DNA from: JBASRP01 sp044866075
GTDB lineage: Bacteria > Actinomycetota > AC-67
Length of the DNA stretch: 44,442 bases
Reading direction: 5' to 3'
NCBI GenBank assembly: GCA_044866075.1
Contig: JBIOTQ010000002.1
Location: 1 to 44,442, forward strand
A program made the position numbers and the translations under genes. Positions 14,434 to 22,088 of this stretch are shown piece by piece; the first letter of the stretch is position 1; the number at the start of each line of letters is the position of its first letter. A model generated the notes under the pieces. It was given only the letters and a program-made list of their open reading frames with translations, searched no databases and was not told the DNA's origin.

Positions 14434-15203
14434 CGCTCGTCCTCCTCCATTCGGCGGGGGAGACGCCCGCCGTCTGGGACGCGGTCCGCGCGCAGCTCAA
14501 GGGCATCCCCGCGCTGGCGCCGGCCTTGCCCGGCCGCGACGGAATCGGCGAACCGACCGCGGACGTCGCGACGCACGCCGACGCGGTACTGGACGCGATG
14601 GATCACGCCGGCCTCGCGCGCGCGACGATCGCCGGGCATTCGCTCGGGGGCGCCGTCGCGTTGTGGCTTGCGCTCACGCAGCCGGGTCGCGTCACGGGCC
14701 TCGGCCTCATCTCGACCGGCGCGCGCATGCGCGTGAATCCTGCGGCGCTCGCGGCGCTTCCCGGCGGGCTGGCCGACGCCGCGCCGCTGATGGCGACGGC
14801 GAACTTCCCCCAGGGGACCGACGCCGCGCTCATCGAACGGCGCCGGCGCGCGTACGAGTCGGTCGGCGGCGAGACGGTGCTCGCCGACCTAACCGCGTGC
14901 GATCGGTTCGACGTGCTCGATCGTCTGTGGGAGATCCGGTGCCGCACGCAGGTGCTGGTCGGCGCGGAAGACGTCCTCACGCCACCACGGTTCATGCGGA
15001 TGCTGGCCGAGCGCGTCTCGGCCGCACGCTATATCGAGTATCCGGGCGCCGGGCACATGCTCCCGCTCGAAAGGCCGGCGGAGGTCGCGGGGGAGCTGGC
15101 GGTTCTGTGGGCGGCGAGCCTGGACGGCCGCGTCAGTCGGACGCGGGGATCGTCGTCTCTTCGATCTGCGGACCGATCTGCGGGTTCTCCGACGGCGGAT
15201 TGA
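14430..15203 (+). CDS. Alpha/beta hydrolase
   Basis: A 257-residue alpha/beta-hydrolase fold enzyme. The nucleophile elbow is AGHSLGGAVA (Ser71), the acid is in VGAEDVLTPPRF and the catalytic His in GAGHMLPLE, so the triad is complete. The GTG start overlaps the pdtaS stop. The last 25 or so residues are low-complexity Arg/Ser and run antisense to the small membrane-protein gene at 15133, so the true functional domain ends near 15120. The substrate is unknown. Confidence 0.87.
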   Translation: MTLVLLHSAGETPAVWDAVRAQLKGIPALAPALPGRDGIGEPTADVATHADAVLDAMDHAGLARATIAGHSLGGAVALWLALTQPGRVTGLGLISTGARMRVNPAALAALPGGLADAAPLMATANFPQGTDAALIERRRRAYESVGGETVLADLTACDRFDVLDRLWEIRCRTQVLVGAEDVLTPPRFMRMLAERVSAARYIEYPGAGHMLPLERPAEVAGELAVLWAASLDGRVSRTRGSSSLRSADRSAGSPTAD

Positions 15204-15333
15204 TCACGCGGTTGACGAGCAGCCAGCCGATGAACAGCACGAGCGCGATCAGGAAGATGCGCCCGATCCAGCGGCGGCGTTCCTCGGACGGCTCCTTCGC
15301 GAAGCCGACGGGGGAGACGTATTCCTCGCGCAT
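15133..15333 (-). CDS. Small single-pass membrane protein
   Basis: A 66-residue protein with a basic segment EERRRWIG, one membrane helix (IFLIALVLFIGWLLVN) and a polar tail rich in Pro and Glu. The ATG at 15333 is supported by a TACCAT box nine bases upstream; the frame continues upstream to 15435. Its 3' end overlaps the convergent hydrolase gene by 71 bases. I know no family for it. Confidence 0.65.
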   Translation of the reverse strand: MREEYVSPVGFAKEPSEERRRWIGRIFLIALVLFIGWLLVNRVINPPSENPQIGPQIEETTIPASD

Positions 15334-15342
15334 CGAAGGCAG

Positions 15343-15348
15343 ATGGTA
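15343..15348 (-). promoter_or_regulatory. -10 box TACCAT, leaderless start at 15333
   Basis: The box lies nine bases from the ATG of the small membrane protein gene. Confidence 0.45.
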
Positions 15349-15379
15349 CACGGACGGTGCGGGCGCGGCGCGGAGGTAC

Positions 15380-15649
15380 CTAGACGGCGACGCGGGCGCC
15401 GACGACGCGTTCGCGGCGGACGGCGCGGCGCTCATCCTCGGTCATGCCGCCCCAGATGCCCGCGTCTTGCGCGGTGGTGAGGGCCCACTCGAGGCAGGGC
15501 TGCTGGACGGAGCAGGTTCCGCAGATGGCGCGCGCGGCTTCGATCTGAGCGAGGGCGGGGCCGGTGGTTCCGATCGGGAAGAAGAGTTCGGGGTCGACAT
15601 CTCGACAGGACGCGTCGTGACGCCAATCCATCGAGTTCGGATCCACCAT
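15380..15649 (-). CDS. whiB1: WhiB-family iron-sulfur transcription factor, WhiB1-like
   Basis: An 89-residue WhiB protein. The four cluster-binding cysteines are Cys15, Cys43, Cys46 and Cys52 (ASCRDVDPELFFP, AICGTCSVQQPC), followed by the turn motif GIWGGMTEDERR and a basic tail. DPELFFP plus GPALAQI marks the WhiB1 subgroup, whose [4Fe-4S] form binds the primary sigma factor and which reacts with nitric oxide. ATG 15649 has GGGGAG upstream; the start equivalent to mycobacterial WhiB1 (MDWRH) would be ATG 15631, and another ATG lies at 15679. A clear sigma-70 promoter lies upstream. Confidence 0.94.
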   Translation of the reverse strand: MVDPNSMDWRHDASCRDVDPELFFPIGTTGPALAQIEAARAICGTCSVQQPCLEWALTTAQDAGIWGGMTEDERRAVRRERVVGARVAV

Positions 15650-15717
15650 ATCCGACTCCCCAGCCGCCCCGGTTTTCATGAGATGAACAGGTTCTTGTTT
15701 CCAGGAGAACGGGCGCG

Positions 15718-15747
15718 AGTATATGACCGGCAATTTAAGAGTGGCAA
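15718..15747 (-). promoter_or_regulatory. Sigma-70 type promoter of whiB1
   Basis: TTGCCA (15742-15747) and TATACT (15718-15723) on the minus strand are 18 bases apart. Transcription would begin near 15711, giving a leader of about 60 bases. Confidence 0.6.
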
Positions 15748-15912
15748 TACTTTCGCGGAAACTACATCGCTGGAAGATGACAGTGCGGACGCGCTCTGCG
15801 AACAATTGCACGCAGCGCGCGAGAGCACGAATGCGCAAGGTCGTACACGAGCGAACTTGATGGTCACGGGAATGCTCAGATGCAACATCCGACACAACAC
15901 GAACGGGGCACC

Positions 15913-16611
15913 GTGGAAGTGATCGGACACCGCGGTGCGGCGGCGCTGGCACCGGAGAACACCCTCGAATCGATCGGCGTCGGGTTCGCCGCGGGGGCGA
16001 ACGGCGTCGAGCTCGATGTGCGGATGTCGGCCGACGGAACGCTGATGCTGATGCACGATCCGGACGTCGCCCGCACGACGAATGGAACCGGACGCGTGGC
16101 CGAGCTGACCGCTTCGGCCCTGCGCGCCCTCGATCCTCCCGTCCCGGCTCTGAACGAGGTGTTCGCGGCGGTTCCCCGCGACGCGTTGCTGGTCCTCGAG
16201 CTGAAGGGGCACCCGTGGGAGGCCGGGTACGATCCGGCCGAGCCGGTCGCACACGCTCTGGCCTCTGCCCTCGTCGCCGACGGCGACCGGCGTGTCGTCG
16301 TCTCCTCGTTCAATCCCGTCGGTCTGGGCGTGATCCGCCGGATCGCGACGGGCGCGCACACCGCGGTCCTGACGACGGAGGCTTTCGACCTCGGCTCCAA
16401 CCTGGCCGCCACGATCGACGGCGGCCACGACGAATGCCACGTCCCGGCCGCGCTCGTCGATGAGCCGTTCGTCGCGCGCGCGCACGCGGAGGGCAAGCGC
16501 GTCGTCGCGTGGACGGTGAACGATCCGGACCGGCTGCGCGCGCTGGCCGACGCTCATGTCGACGCCGCGATCACCGACGATCCCGCCGCGGCGATCGCCG
16601 CGTTGAGGTAG
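15913..16611 (+). CDS. Glycerophosphodiester phosphodiesterase
   Basis: A GDPD-family TIM-barrel enzyme of 232 residues that hydrolyses glycerophosphodiesters to glycerol 3-phosphate and an alcohol. Catalytic features are IGHRGAAALAPENT (first His and Glu), GVELDVRMSADG (metal-binding Glu and Asp), MHDP (second His) and VAWTVNDPDRL. No signal peptide is seen, so it is probably cytoplasmic. The GTG at 15913 opens the domain directly; an in-frame ATG at 15880 would add 11 non-conserved residues. It diverges from whiB1. Confidence 0.88.
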   Translation: MEVIGHRGAAALAPENTLESIGVGFAAGANGVELDVRMSADGTLMLMHDPDVARTTNGTGRVAELTASALRALDPPVPALNEVFAAVPRDALLVLELKGHPWEAGYDPAEPVAHALASALVADGDRRVVVSSFNPVGLGVIRRIATGAHTAVLTTEAFDLGSNLAATIDGGHDECHVPAALVDEPFVARAHAEGKRVVAWTVNDPDRLRALADAHVDAAITDDPAAAIAALR

Positions 16612-16618
16612 CCCGGGT

Positions 16619-17533
16619 CTACGCGAACAGGCGAAGCGCGTTCGGGGCGGACTCGAACACGAAATGCTCCCCCTCGCCCACGAAGTCGCCGTCGACCTGG
16701 TAGGGGAGCGCGTGCGAGGCGATGACCTCGAAGCGCTCGAGGTCGTGGAGGCCGATCACGTTGCGCAGGCGGATATGGCCGCCGGTCCCGAACGCGCGCC
16801 ACAGGAATCGCAGGACGTGATGCAGTCCGAGCGAGCGCACCGCGGTCACGTCGAGACCGCGCTCGGCGTCCGCGAGCGGCGTGATCTGGAACGGCCGTTC
16901 GCCGAGGAACGTGAACGGGTTCGAGTTCCCGCTGATCGCGATGCGCAGGTCGCGGTACTCGGTCCCGTCGGGGAGGCGGATCGTGATCGGCGCGTCGCGC
17001 TTGTCGTAGGCGAAGAAGTAGACGCGCAAGCCGGTGGTGACGAAGTACCATTCGCCGATCGCTTTCTTCATCCGGAAGCGCCTTTCGACCGCCCGCACGA
17101 CGGCGGCGTCGAATCCGACGCCGGCGATGAACCCGAAGTAGCGGCCGTTGATGCGACCGAGGTTGATGCGTTTCGGCTCGGCGTCTTCGCGCAGTCGCTC
17201 GAGCAATGCCGCCGTCGCCTCGACCGGATCCTCGGGGATGCCGTGCGTGCGGGCGAAGACGTTCGTGCCTCCCCCGGGCAGGATCGCGAGCGGTGTCTCG
17301 GTGCCGGCGACGCCGTTCAACGCCTCGTTCAGCGTGCCGTCGCCGCCGAGGACCATGACGAGGTCGTGGCCCTCGTGTACGGCTCCGGCCGCGAGGTGCT
17401 GCGCGTGACCGCGGCGTTTCGTTTCCGCGACGTCCACGACGAGGTCGCCGGACAGCGCACGCGTGATGACGTCACGGGTGCGGCGCGTGACGGTCGTCGC
17501 TTCCGGATTGGTGATGAGGATGGCCCGTTTCAC
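16619..17533 (-). CDS. Diacylglycerol/lipid kinase family protein
   Basis: A 304-residue DAGK-catalytic family protein. ATP-binding signatures are VMVLGGDGTLNEALNG and AILPGGGTNVFA; the C-terminal beta-sandwich domain includes YQVDGDFVG. The GTG at 17533 (VKRAILITNP) is chosen because a TAGCCT box lies eight bases upstream; the frame continues to 17551. A homologue (Rv3218) sits next to whiB1 in mycobacteria. It faces the GDPD gene with eight bases between them. The lipid substrate is not evident. Confidence 0.88.
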   Translation of the reverse strand: MKRAILITNPEATTVTRRTRDVITRALSGDLVVDVAETKRRGHAQHLAAGAVHEGHDLVMVLGGDGTLNEALNGVAGTETPLAILPGGGTNVFARTHGIPEDPVEATAALLERLREDAEPKRINLGRINGRYFGFIAGVGFDAAVVRAVERRFRMKKAIGEWYFVTTGLRVYFFAYDKRDAPITIRLPDGTEYRDLRIAISGNSNPFTFLGERPFQITPLADAERGLDVTAVRSLGLHHVLRFLWRAFGTGGHIRLRNVIGLHDLERFEVIASHALPYQVDGDFVGEGEHFVFESAPNALRLFA

Positions 17534-17541
17534 GGCGCGGG

Positions 17542-17547
17542 AGGCTA
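17542..17547 (-). promoter_or_regulatory. -10 box TAGCCT, leaderless start at 17533
   Basis: The box lies eight bases before the GTG of the lipid kinase gene. Confidence 0.4.
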
Positions 17548-17570
17548 TCACGCGCCGGGCGGTGAAGCGT

Positions 17571-19643
17571 TCAGGTCCCGGTGGGCTGCGGTTCCGGGGA
17601 AGGCGACGGCTTCGGCGACGCCGACGTCGTTGCGGACGGCGAGGGCGACGGCGAGCTCGGCCGCGGCGACCGGCGCGTGTACGACGGGCAGTCGCGCGAG
17701 GGGATCAGCGTCAGCGGCATCGATACCTCGACGCCGGGCTGGCCGAGGCGCGCGACGCAATCGCGGCTGTACCCGAGCACCACCGTGACGAAGCTGCCCG
17801 TCGGAACGGGGAACTCGTGTTCCGGGACGTCGTCGAGCGCCTTCGTCATGAACGCCTTGAAGATCTGGGAGGGGAAGGTTCCGCCGACGACGCGCACTCC
17901 GCGCACGTTCCGCATCGATACCTGTCCGCGGCGGTAACCGACCCAAACCGCGGTGACCAGATCGGGCGTGTACCCGACGAACCACGCGTCGTGGTACTCC
18001 TGCGTCGTTCCCGTCTTGCCGGCGAGCGGGCGGCCGATCGCGGCGCGCCGGCCCGTGCCTCTGCGCACGACGTCCTGGAGGACGTCGTTGATCGTGTAGG
18101 CGACGCCGGGGTCGACGGCCTGCGTTCCCTTCAGCTTCTTCTCGTCGAACACGATCTTGCCGTCGGGCCCGACGGCGCGCGCCACGCCATGACCGGGCAT
18201 GTGCACGCCGAGGTTCGCGAAGGTCGAGTAGGCGCTCGCCATCTCGAAGGGGGACACGCCGACGCGCAGCCCGCCGAGGGCGATGGACGGGATCGGATCT
18301 AGCTCCGACGTGATGCCGAGCCGGTGCGCCGCGTCCACAACCTGCGACGGGCCGACGTCGAGGACGAGCCGCGCGTAAACGCCGTTCACCGAGTTGATCA
18401 TCCCTTGCCGCAAGGTGATGAAGCCGCGCCCACGCCCGTCGTAGTTGTTGACCTTCCACCGGTACGCGTTGTTCGGCCCGTAGCGGAGCGTCGTCGGCGA
18501 CGACCCGTATCGCGTCTGGGGCCGGATGCCTTCCTCGAGCGCCGCCGTCAGCACGAACGGCTTGAAGGCGCTTCCCGGCTGCCGCCGGCCCTGGTACGCC
18601 AGATTGAACTGCGCCTTCGCGAAGTCGCGGCCGCCGACCATCGCGCGCACGGCGCCGGTCCGCGGATCGATCGCGACCACGCCGGCCTCGGGATCGCCAG
18701 GCCGGTTGAGGACGTCGGCGAAAGCGTCTTCGGCTGCTTCCTGCAGGCGGCGGTCGAGCGTCGTCGTGATCTGCAGTCCGCCGCCGAACAGTGCTTGCGC
18801 GCGCTCAGCCTCGGTCGCGCCGAAGGCCGGATCGGTGAGCACTTGCTGTTTCACGAACTCGACGAAGTACGGGTCGCGCACCGTACCGAGCGGGGGCCGG
18901 CGCTTCGTGAGGCCCAACGGCTCCGCCGCGGCGGCCGTCTCTTCGGCGACCGTGATCATGTGCTCCTGGCGCATGCGCTGCAACGCGTAGGCGCGGCGCG
19001 CCAGTGCGGCCTGCGGCTGGTCGAAGGGGTTCAGGCTCCCCGGCGCGTGGATGACGCCGGCGAGCAACGCCACCTGCGCGAGGGTTAGCCTCATGGGAGT
19101 CGTGCGGAAGAAGGTCTCGGCCGCGGCCCCGATGCCGTACGCGCCCGAGCCGAAGTAGGCGCGGTTGAGATACATCGCGAGGATCTCGTCCTTCGAGTGC
19201 TCCCTCTCCAACCGCAGCGCGACCCGTGCTTCGGCGAGCTTCCGTTTGAACGTCTTCTGCGCGTCGGGGAAGTACATCATCTTGGCGAGCTGCTGTGTGA
19301 TCGTTGATCCGCCCTGAACGGTCTCCCGGCGCCTCCAGTTCGTAAGCGCGGCGCGCGCGATCGCCTTCGCGTCGATACCGGAATGCTCCCAGAAGCGCGC
19401 GTCTTCGACGGCGACGACGGCGTCCTTCACGATCTTGGGGATCGCCGAGGGTGCCAGCTGGACGCGGTTCTCTTCGAACAAGGTCGAGAGCAGCGTCCCA
19501 TCGGACGCCCGGATCTGTGAGCGCAGGGAGAGGGGGCGCGCCTCTTTCTGGGGGAGCGGGCCGAGGAGGGTCGAGCAGCCCGAGGCCGCCAGCGCGAGCA
19601 CCGAAACGACCGCGAGGCGGCGCGCGCGGGCGAACGATCTCAT
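17571..19643 (-). CDS. Class A penicillin-binding protein with lipoprotein-type N-terminus
   Basis: A 690-residue bifunctional peptidoglycan synthase. The glycosyltransferase (GT51) domain has EDARFWEHSG (Glu80) and GGSTITQQLAK; the transpeptidase domain has the active-site SAFK (Ser358), SVN (Ser418) and KTGTT (Lys542). The C-terminus is a Ser/Pro-rich tail. GAGGAG precedes the ATG at 19643. The N-terminus is unusual: RARRLAVVSVLALAASGC is a lipobox-type signal peptide with a lipidation cysteine at 23, where class A enzymes normally keep an uncleaved membrane helix. The selenoprotein gene lies 100 bases upstream on the same strand. Confidence 0.92.
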   Translation of the reverse strand: MRSFARARRLAVVSVLALAASGCSTLLGPLPQKEARPLSLRSQIRASDGTLLSTLFEENRVQLAPSAIPKIVKDAVVAVEDARFWEHSGIDAKAIARAALTNWRRRETVQGGSTITQQLAKMMYFPDAQKTFKRKLAEARVALRLEREHSKDEILAMYLNRAYFGSGAYGIGAAAETFFRTTPMRLTLAQVALLAGVIHAPGSLNPFDQPQAALARRAYALQRMRQEHMITVAEETAAAAEPLGLTKRRPPLGTVRDPYFVEFVKQQVLTDPAFGATEAERAQALFGGGLQITTTLDRRLQEAAEDAFADVLNRPGDPEAGVVAIDPRTGAVRAMVGGRDFAKAQFNLAYQGRRQPGSAFKPFVLTAALEEGIRPQTRYGSSPTTLRYGPNNAYRWKVNNYDGRGRGFITLRQGMINSVNGVYARLVLDVGPSQVVDAAHRLGITSELDPIPSIALGGLRVGVSPFEMASAYSTFANLGVHMPGHGVARAVGPDGKIVFDEKKLKGTQAVDPGVAYTINDVLQDVVRRGTGRRAAIGRPLAGKTGTTQEYHDAWFVGYTPDLVTAVWVGYRRGQVSMRNVRGVRVVGGTFPSQIFKAFMTKALDDVPEHEFPVPTGSFVTVVLGYSRDCVARLGQPGVEVSMPLTLIPSRDCPSYTRRSPRPSSPSPSPSATTSASPKPSPSPEPQPTGT

Positions 19644-19743
19644 CAGGCGCTCCTCGGTTGGGGAAGGCAAGGTCATAGTTTGACCCGAGAAAGCCGGTCT
19701 GTCGTTACCCTCGGAGCGCCGGCGAGGAAACCTGAGGTACTGG

Positions 19744-19983
19744 TCAGGACCCGGCGCGCTGCCGGATGGCGGCGAGGATCTCGTCGGGGTCCGCGTGCAT
19801 GCCGGTGGCCTTCTTGGAGTAGATCAGCTCGCCGTCGACGGTGACTTCGAAAACGCCGCCGCGCCCCGGGATCAGGGTGAGGTCGTTGGTCGAGTGTTCG
19901 AACTCGTCGAGGATCTTGGCCGTCAGACCGACGGCCTTGTCGAGATAGCCTCAGACCGCGCAGTACTCGATCGAGATCTTCAT
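19744..19983 (-). CDS. SelW/Rdx-family selenoprotein with in-frame UGA (CxxU)
   Basis: A 79-residue Rdx (SelW/SelT/SelH-like) thioredoxin-fold protein, recognisable from IEYCAV, LTLIPGRGGVFEVTVDGELI and SKKATGMHADPDEI. The redox motif CxxC is present as Cys8-Ala-Val-UGA; the UGA (19951-19953) occupies the second cysteine position and the frame continues normally for 68 codons. Directly 3' of it a hairpin with 7-bp stem GGCCGTC/GACGGCC and loop GGUCU (19936 down to 19918) matches a bacterial SECIS; the loop equals the core of that of E. coli fdhF and lies 21 bases after the UGA. GGAGG precedes the ATG at 19983. Conventional gene calling would miss this gene. Confidence 0.88.
19918..19936 (-). 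promoter_or_regulatory. Bacterial SECIS element
   Basis: Perfect 7-bp stem GGCCGTC / GACGGCC with a five-base GGTCT loop on the minus strand, 14 bases after the UGA codon at 19951-19953. Position and loop fit recognition by SelB. Confidence 0.8.
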
Positions 19984-20033
19984 CGCGACGCCTCCGGAAC
20001 CGGCCTGCGGGGCCTCCGCGGCCGCGTCGCGGC

Positions 20034-20039
20034 TATGCT
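20034..20039 (+). promoter_or_regulatory. -10 box TATGCT, leaderless start at 20047
   Basis: The box lies seven bases before the ATG and no ribosome site is present. Confidence 0.5.
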
Positions 20040-20046
20040 AGTCGAG

Positions 20047-20508
20047 ATGAGCGCGTCGAGAACCGGCCTGCTCGAACCCGCGCCGCCGCGGGACGAATGG
20101 GGCGGCGGGGGAGGCGGCTGGGCCTGGCTGCTGACGGCGCGCGACGCGGTCGAAGCGGAGATCGTACGCGGCCTGCTCGAGGCGAGCGGCGTCCCCGTGG
20201 CGCTCGACTGGCGCGATCCCTCGCCGTTCGCGTGGATGCACCTGTCGGGCAACCTGATGCGTCCGGTGCCGGTTTACGTTCCGACCGGGCTCGTCGACAA
20301 CGCGCGGCTGCAACTCCTCGAGATGGGTCTCGCCGACGACGACGAGCCGGAGCCGGAAGCGCTCGCGCTCAGCCGGCCGTCGCTCCGCGACCGCCACCGG
20401 CTGCTCTGGTCGGCCATCGCGGCGCTGACGATCGTCGCGGTAGCTTGGATCGTTTTCGTCGAGATATTCGGGTTCGCCCCCTGTTTCTTGCACCTCTTCT
20501 GCATCTAG
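20047..20508 (+). CDS. DUF2007-like protein with C-terminal membrane helix
   Basis: A 153-residue protein. Residues 28-95 (TARDAVEAEIVRGLLEASGVPV ... VPVYVPTGLVDNARLQLLEMG) follow the DUF2007 'putative signal transducing protein' pattern, a small ferredoxin-like fold. After an acidic and basic linker a single membrane helix (IAALTIVAVAWIVFVEIF) ends in a short Cys-containing tail. The ATG at 20047 is set by the TATGCT box. It diverges from the selenoprotein gene. Role unknown. Confidence 0.75.
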   Translation: MSASRTGLLEPAPPRDEWGGGGGGWAWLLTARDAVEAEIVRGLLEASGVPVALDWRDPSPFAWMHLSGNLMRPVPVYVPTGLVDNARLQLLEMGLADDDEPEPEALALSRPSLRDRHRLLWSAIAALTIVAVAWIVFVEIFGFAPCFLHLFCI

Positions 20509-20515
20509 CCGCTGC

Positions 20516-20521
20516 TACCCT
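20516..20521 (+). promoter_or_regulatory. -10 box TACCCT, leaderless start at 20528
   Basis: The box lies six bases before the ATG, within the 19-base gap after the previous gene. Confidence 0.45.
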
Positions 20522-20527
20522 GAGCGC

Positions 20528-21790
20528 ATGAGGGGGCGCGCTCTCGCGCTAGGGGCTTGCGTTGTCGCGGCCTCTTTCGGGCTGCTCGCGGTGGCTCGCG
20601 CGGAAGGTCCCCCCGAGATGAGCGTGACACCAAGCTCCCGAGACTTCGGGTCGCACTGCCCGGGGGTCACGGCGTCGGGAAGGTTCACGATCAGCAACAC
20701 CAAAGCCAACTCGGGCCCGCTAGTGATAACCGAGATCAAGCGTTCGGGTTCGTCCCAATTCACTCCGCAGACCGTTCCGCCCCCGGATGATATCCAAGCG
20801 AACGACTCGGCGGATTTCTCCGTCACGTTCACGGCGCCGACGCACGGCGCGGTCAGCGCGACGTACACGGTTAAGTCGAGCAACGGATCTCCTTCTCAAG
20901 ACTCGGTTTCGGTCGCCGGGCGTGGTGTCGACCGCCGGATCTCGTCGGACCGCTCTTCCGTCTCGTTCGGCGAGCAGCGCGTCGGGACGCGCTCACCCAA
21001 TCAGACGCTGATCGTGCGGAATCCAGGCCAAGACTCGGTGAAGGTGACGAGCATGCGGAGGGTTGGAAACAATCCGGGAGACTTCCGGGTGATCGCGCCG
21101 GCCCTGCCGTTCTCGATCGGGGCGGGAAACTTCGTGTCCGTCACGGTCTCCTTCCAGCCGACGGGTGCGGGGCTCCGCAACGGCACGCTCGAGGTCGGCA
21201 GCGACGCGTGCGGCAAGCCGAAGCTGTCGGTCTCGCTGGTCGGCAGCGGCGCCGTCTCGAAAGTGCTGGTCGATCCCAACCCGATCGACGTCGGAGCCTC
21301 GGCGCGCGACGTTCAAGGACCGCCGATCGCGGTGACCGTCAGCAACGCCGGCGGGGCGCCGCTCAAGATCACAGCAGTTCAGGTCCTCGGAACCGACGCG
21401 GAGGACTTCGTGCTCGAAGACCTTCCCACGATGCCGGCCACGATCCCCGTCTCGGATTCGTTCATCTTCCACGTGCGGATGACTCCGAGCGCGGAGGGCC
21501 CGCGCGTCGCGCGCATCAACATCCTCTCGGACGACCCGAGCGCGCCGTCGTTCTCCGTCGACCTCCGAGGCACGGGGGGGAAGGCGTCGCCGTCGCCGAC
21601 CCCTTCGGCGAGCGCGTCGCCGAGCGCCAGCGCGTCGCCCAAGTCCACCGCCTCGACGAAGCCGCAAGCGTTCGGCGCGTCGCCGAACGACAACCTCGCG
21701 ATCATCCTCGTCATCGTCGCCGTTTTTCTCGCGTTCCTGGGACTGATCGTCATCAGACGTTTCATCGCCGTCCCGGACGACGAGGAATAG
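20528..21790 (+). CDS. Secreted ASH-like beta-sandwich repeat protein, membrane anchored
   Basis: A 420-residue protein with an N-terminal signal peptide (ALALGACVVAASFGLLAVARA), three immunoglobulin-like repeats of about 105 residues of the ASPM-SPD-2-Hydin/'choice-of-anchor D' kind, a Ser/Pro/Ala linker, and a C-terminal membrane helix (LAIILVIVAVFLAFLGLIVI) with an RRF stop and acidic tail. Repeat starts are SVTPSSRDFGSHCPG, SSDRSSVSFGEQRVG and VDPNPIDVG. Topology predicts an external beta-sandwich stalk held by the C-terminal helix. No enzyme domain is visible; adhesion or protein interaction is inference. Confidence 0.82.
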   Translation: MRGRALALGACVVAASFGLLAVARAEGPPEMSVTPSSRDFGSHCPGVTASGRFTISNTKANSGPLVITEIKRSGSSQFTPQTVPPPDDIQANDSADFSVTFTAPTHGAVSATYTVKSSNGSPSQDSVSVAGRGVDRRISSDRSSVSFGEQRVGTRSPNQTLIVRNPGQDSVKVTSMRRVGNNPGDFRVIAPALPFSIGAGNFVSVTVSFQPTGAGLRNGTLEVGSDACGKPKLSVSLVGSGAVSKVLVDPNPIDVGASARDVQGPPIAVTVSNAGGAPLKITAVQVLGTDAEDFVLEDLPTMPATIPVSDSFIFHVRMTPSAEGPRVARINILSDDPSAPSFSVDLRGTGGKASPSPTPSASASPSASASPKSTASTKPQAFGASPNDNLAIILVIVAVFLAFLGLIVIRRFIAVPDDEE

Positions 21791-21802
21791 GGGAGCGCGC
21801 GG

Positions 21803-21979
21803 CTAGAGGAAGGCGGGCTGGTCGCGGCGGTCGCGCGTGATGAGCGCGATGAGGGCGACCGGTCCCACGATGAGCCCGGCCAGGAACCAGCCCGTGGCGG
21901 AGCGGTTCTTGGGGATCGCACGCCAGCCGCACGCCAACCCGAAGGCCGCGCCGGCCATCAACCAGATCGCGAAGAGCAC
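21803..21979 (-). CDS. Small two-helix membrane protein
   Basis: A 58-residue protein with two membrane helices (LFAIWLMAGAAFGLACGW and GWFLAGLIVGPVALIALI) joined by RAIPKNRSAT. The GTG at 21979 is chosen because a TACCCT box lies eight bases upstream on the minus strand; the frame stays open to 22042. No family name is known to me. It runs convergent to the ASH-repeat gene. Confidence 0.6.
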   Translation of the reverse strand: MLFAIWLMAGAAFGLACGWRAIPKNRSATGWFLAGLIVGPVALIALITRDRRDQPAFL

Positions 21980-21987
21980 GAGGTAGG

Positions 21988-21993
21988 AGGGTA
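21988..21993 (-). promoter_or_regulatory. -10 box TACCCT, leaderless start at 21979
   Basis: The box lies eight bases before the GTG. Confidence 0.4.
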
Positions 21994-22045
21994 GAGGCCC
22001 GAGCGCACGTGCGCAACGGTTCCCGACCCGGCGATACGGCAAAAG

Positions 22046-22071
22046 GAGAGGCCCCCGGCTGGGGGCCTCTC
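22046..22071 (-). terminator. Intrinsic terminator of the large secreted repeat protein gene
   Basis: Perfect 11-bp stem GAGAGGCCCCC / GGGGGCCTCTC with a four-base loop, followed on the minus strand by CCTTTTGCC. It lies 18 bases after the stop codon at 22089. Confidence 0.8.
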
Positions 22072-22088
22072 TGGCGTTCCTCTTCTGA

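Noticed and set aside
15204..15435. N-terminal extension of the small membrane protein to 15435
   Set aside because: The extra residues are Ala/Pro/Ser-rich and overlap the whiB1 3' end; the TACCAT box supports the ATG at 15333.
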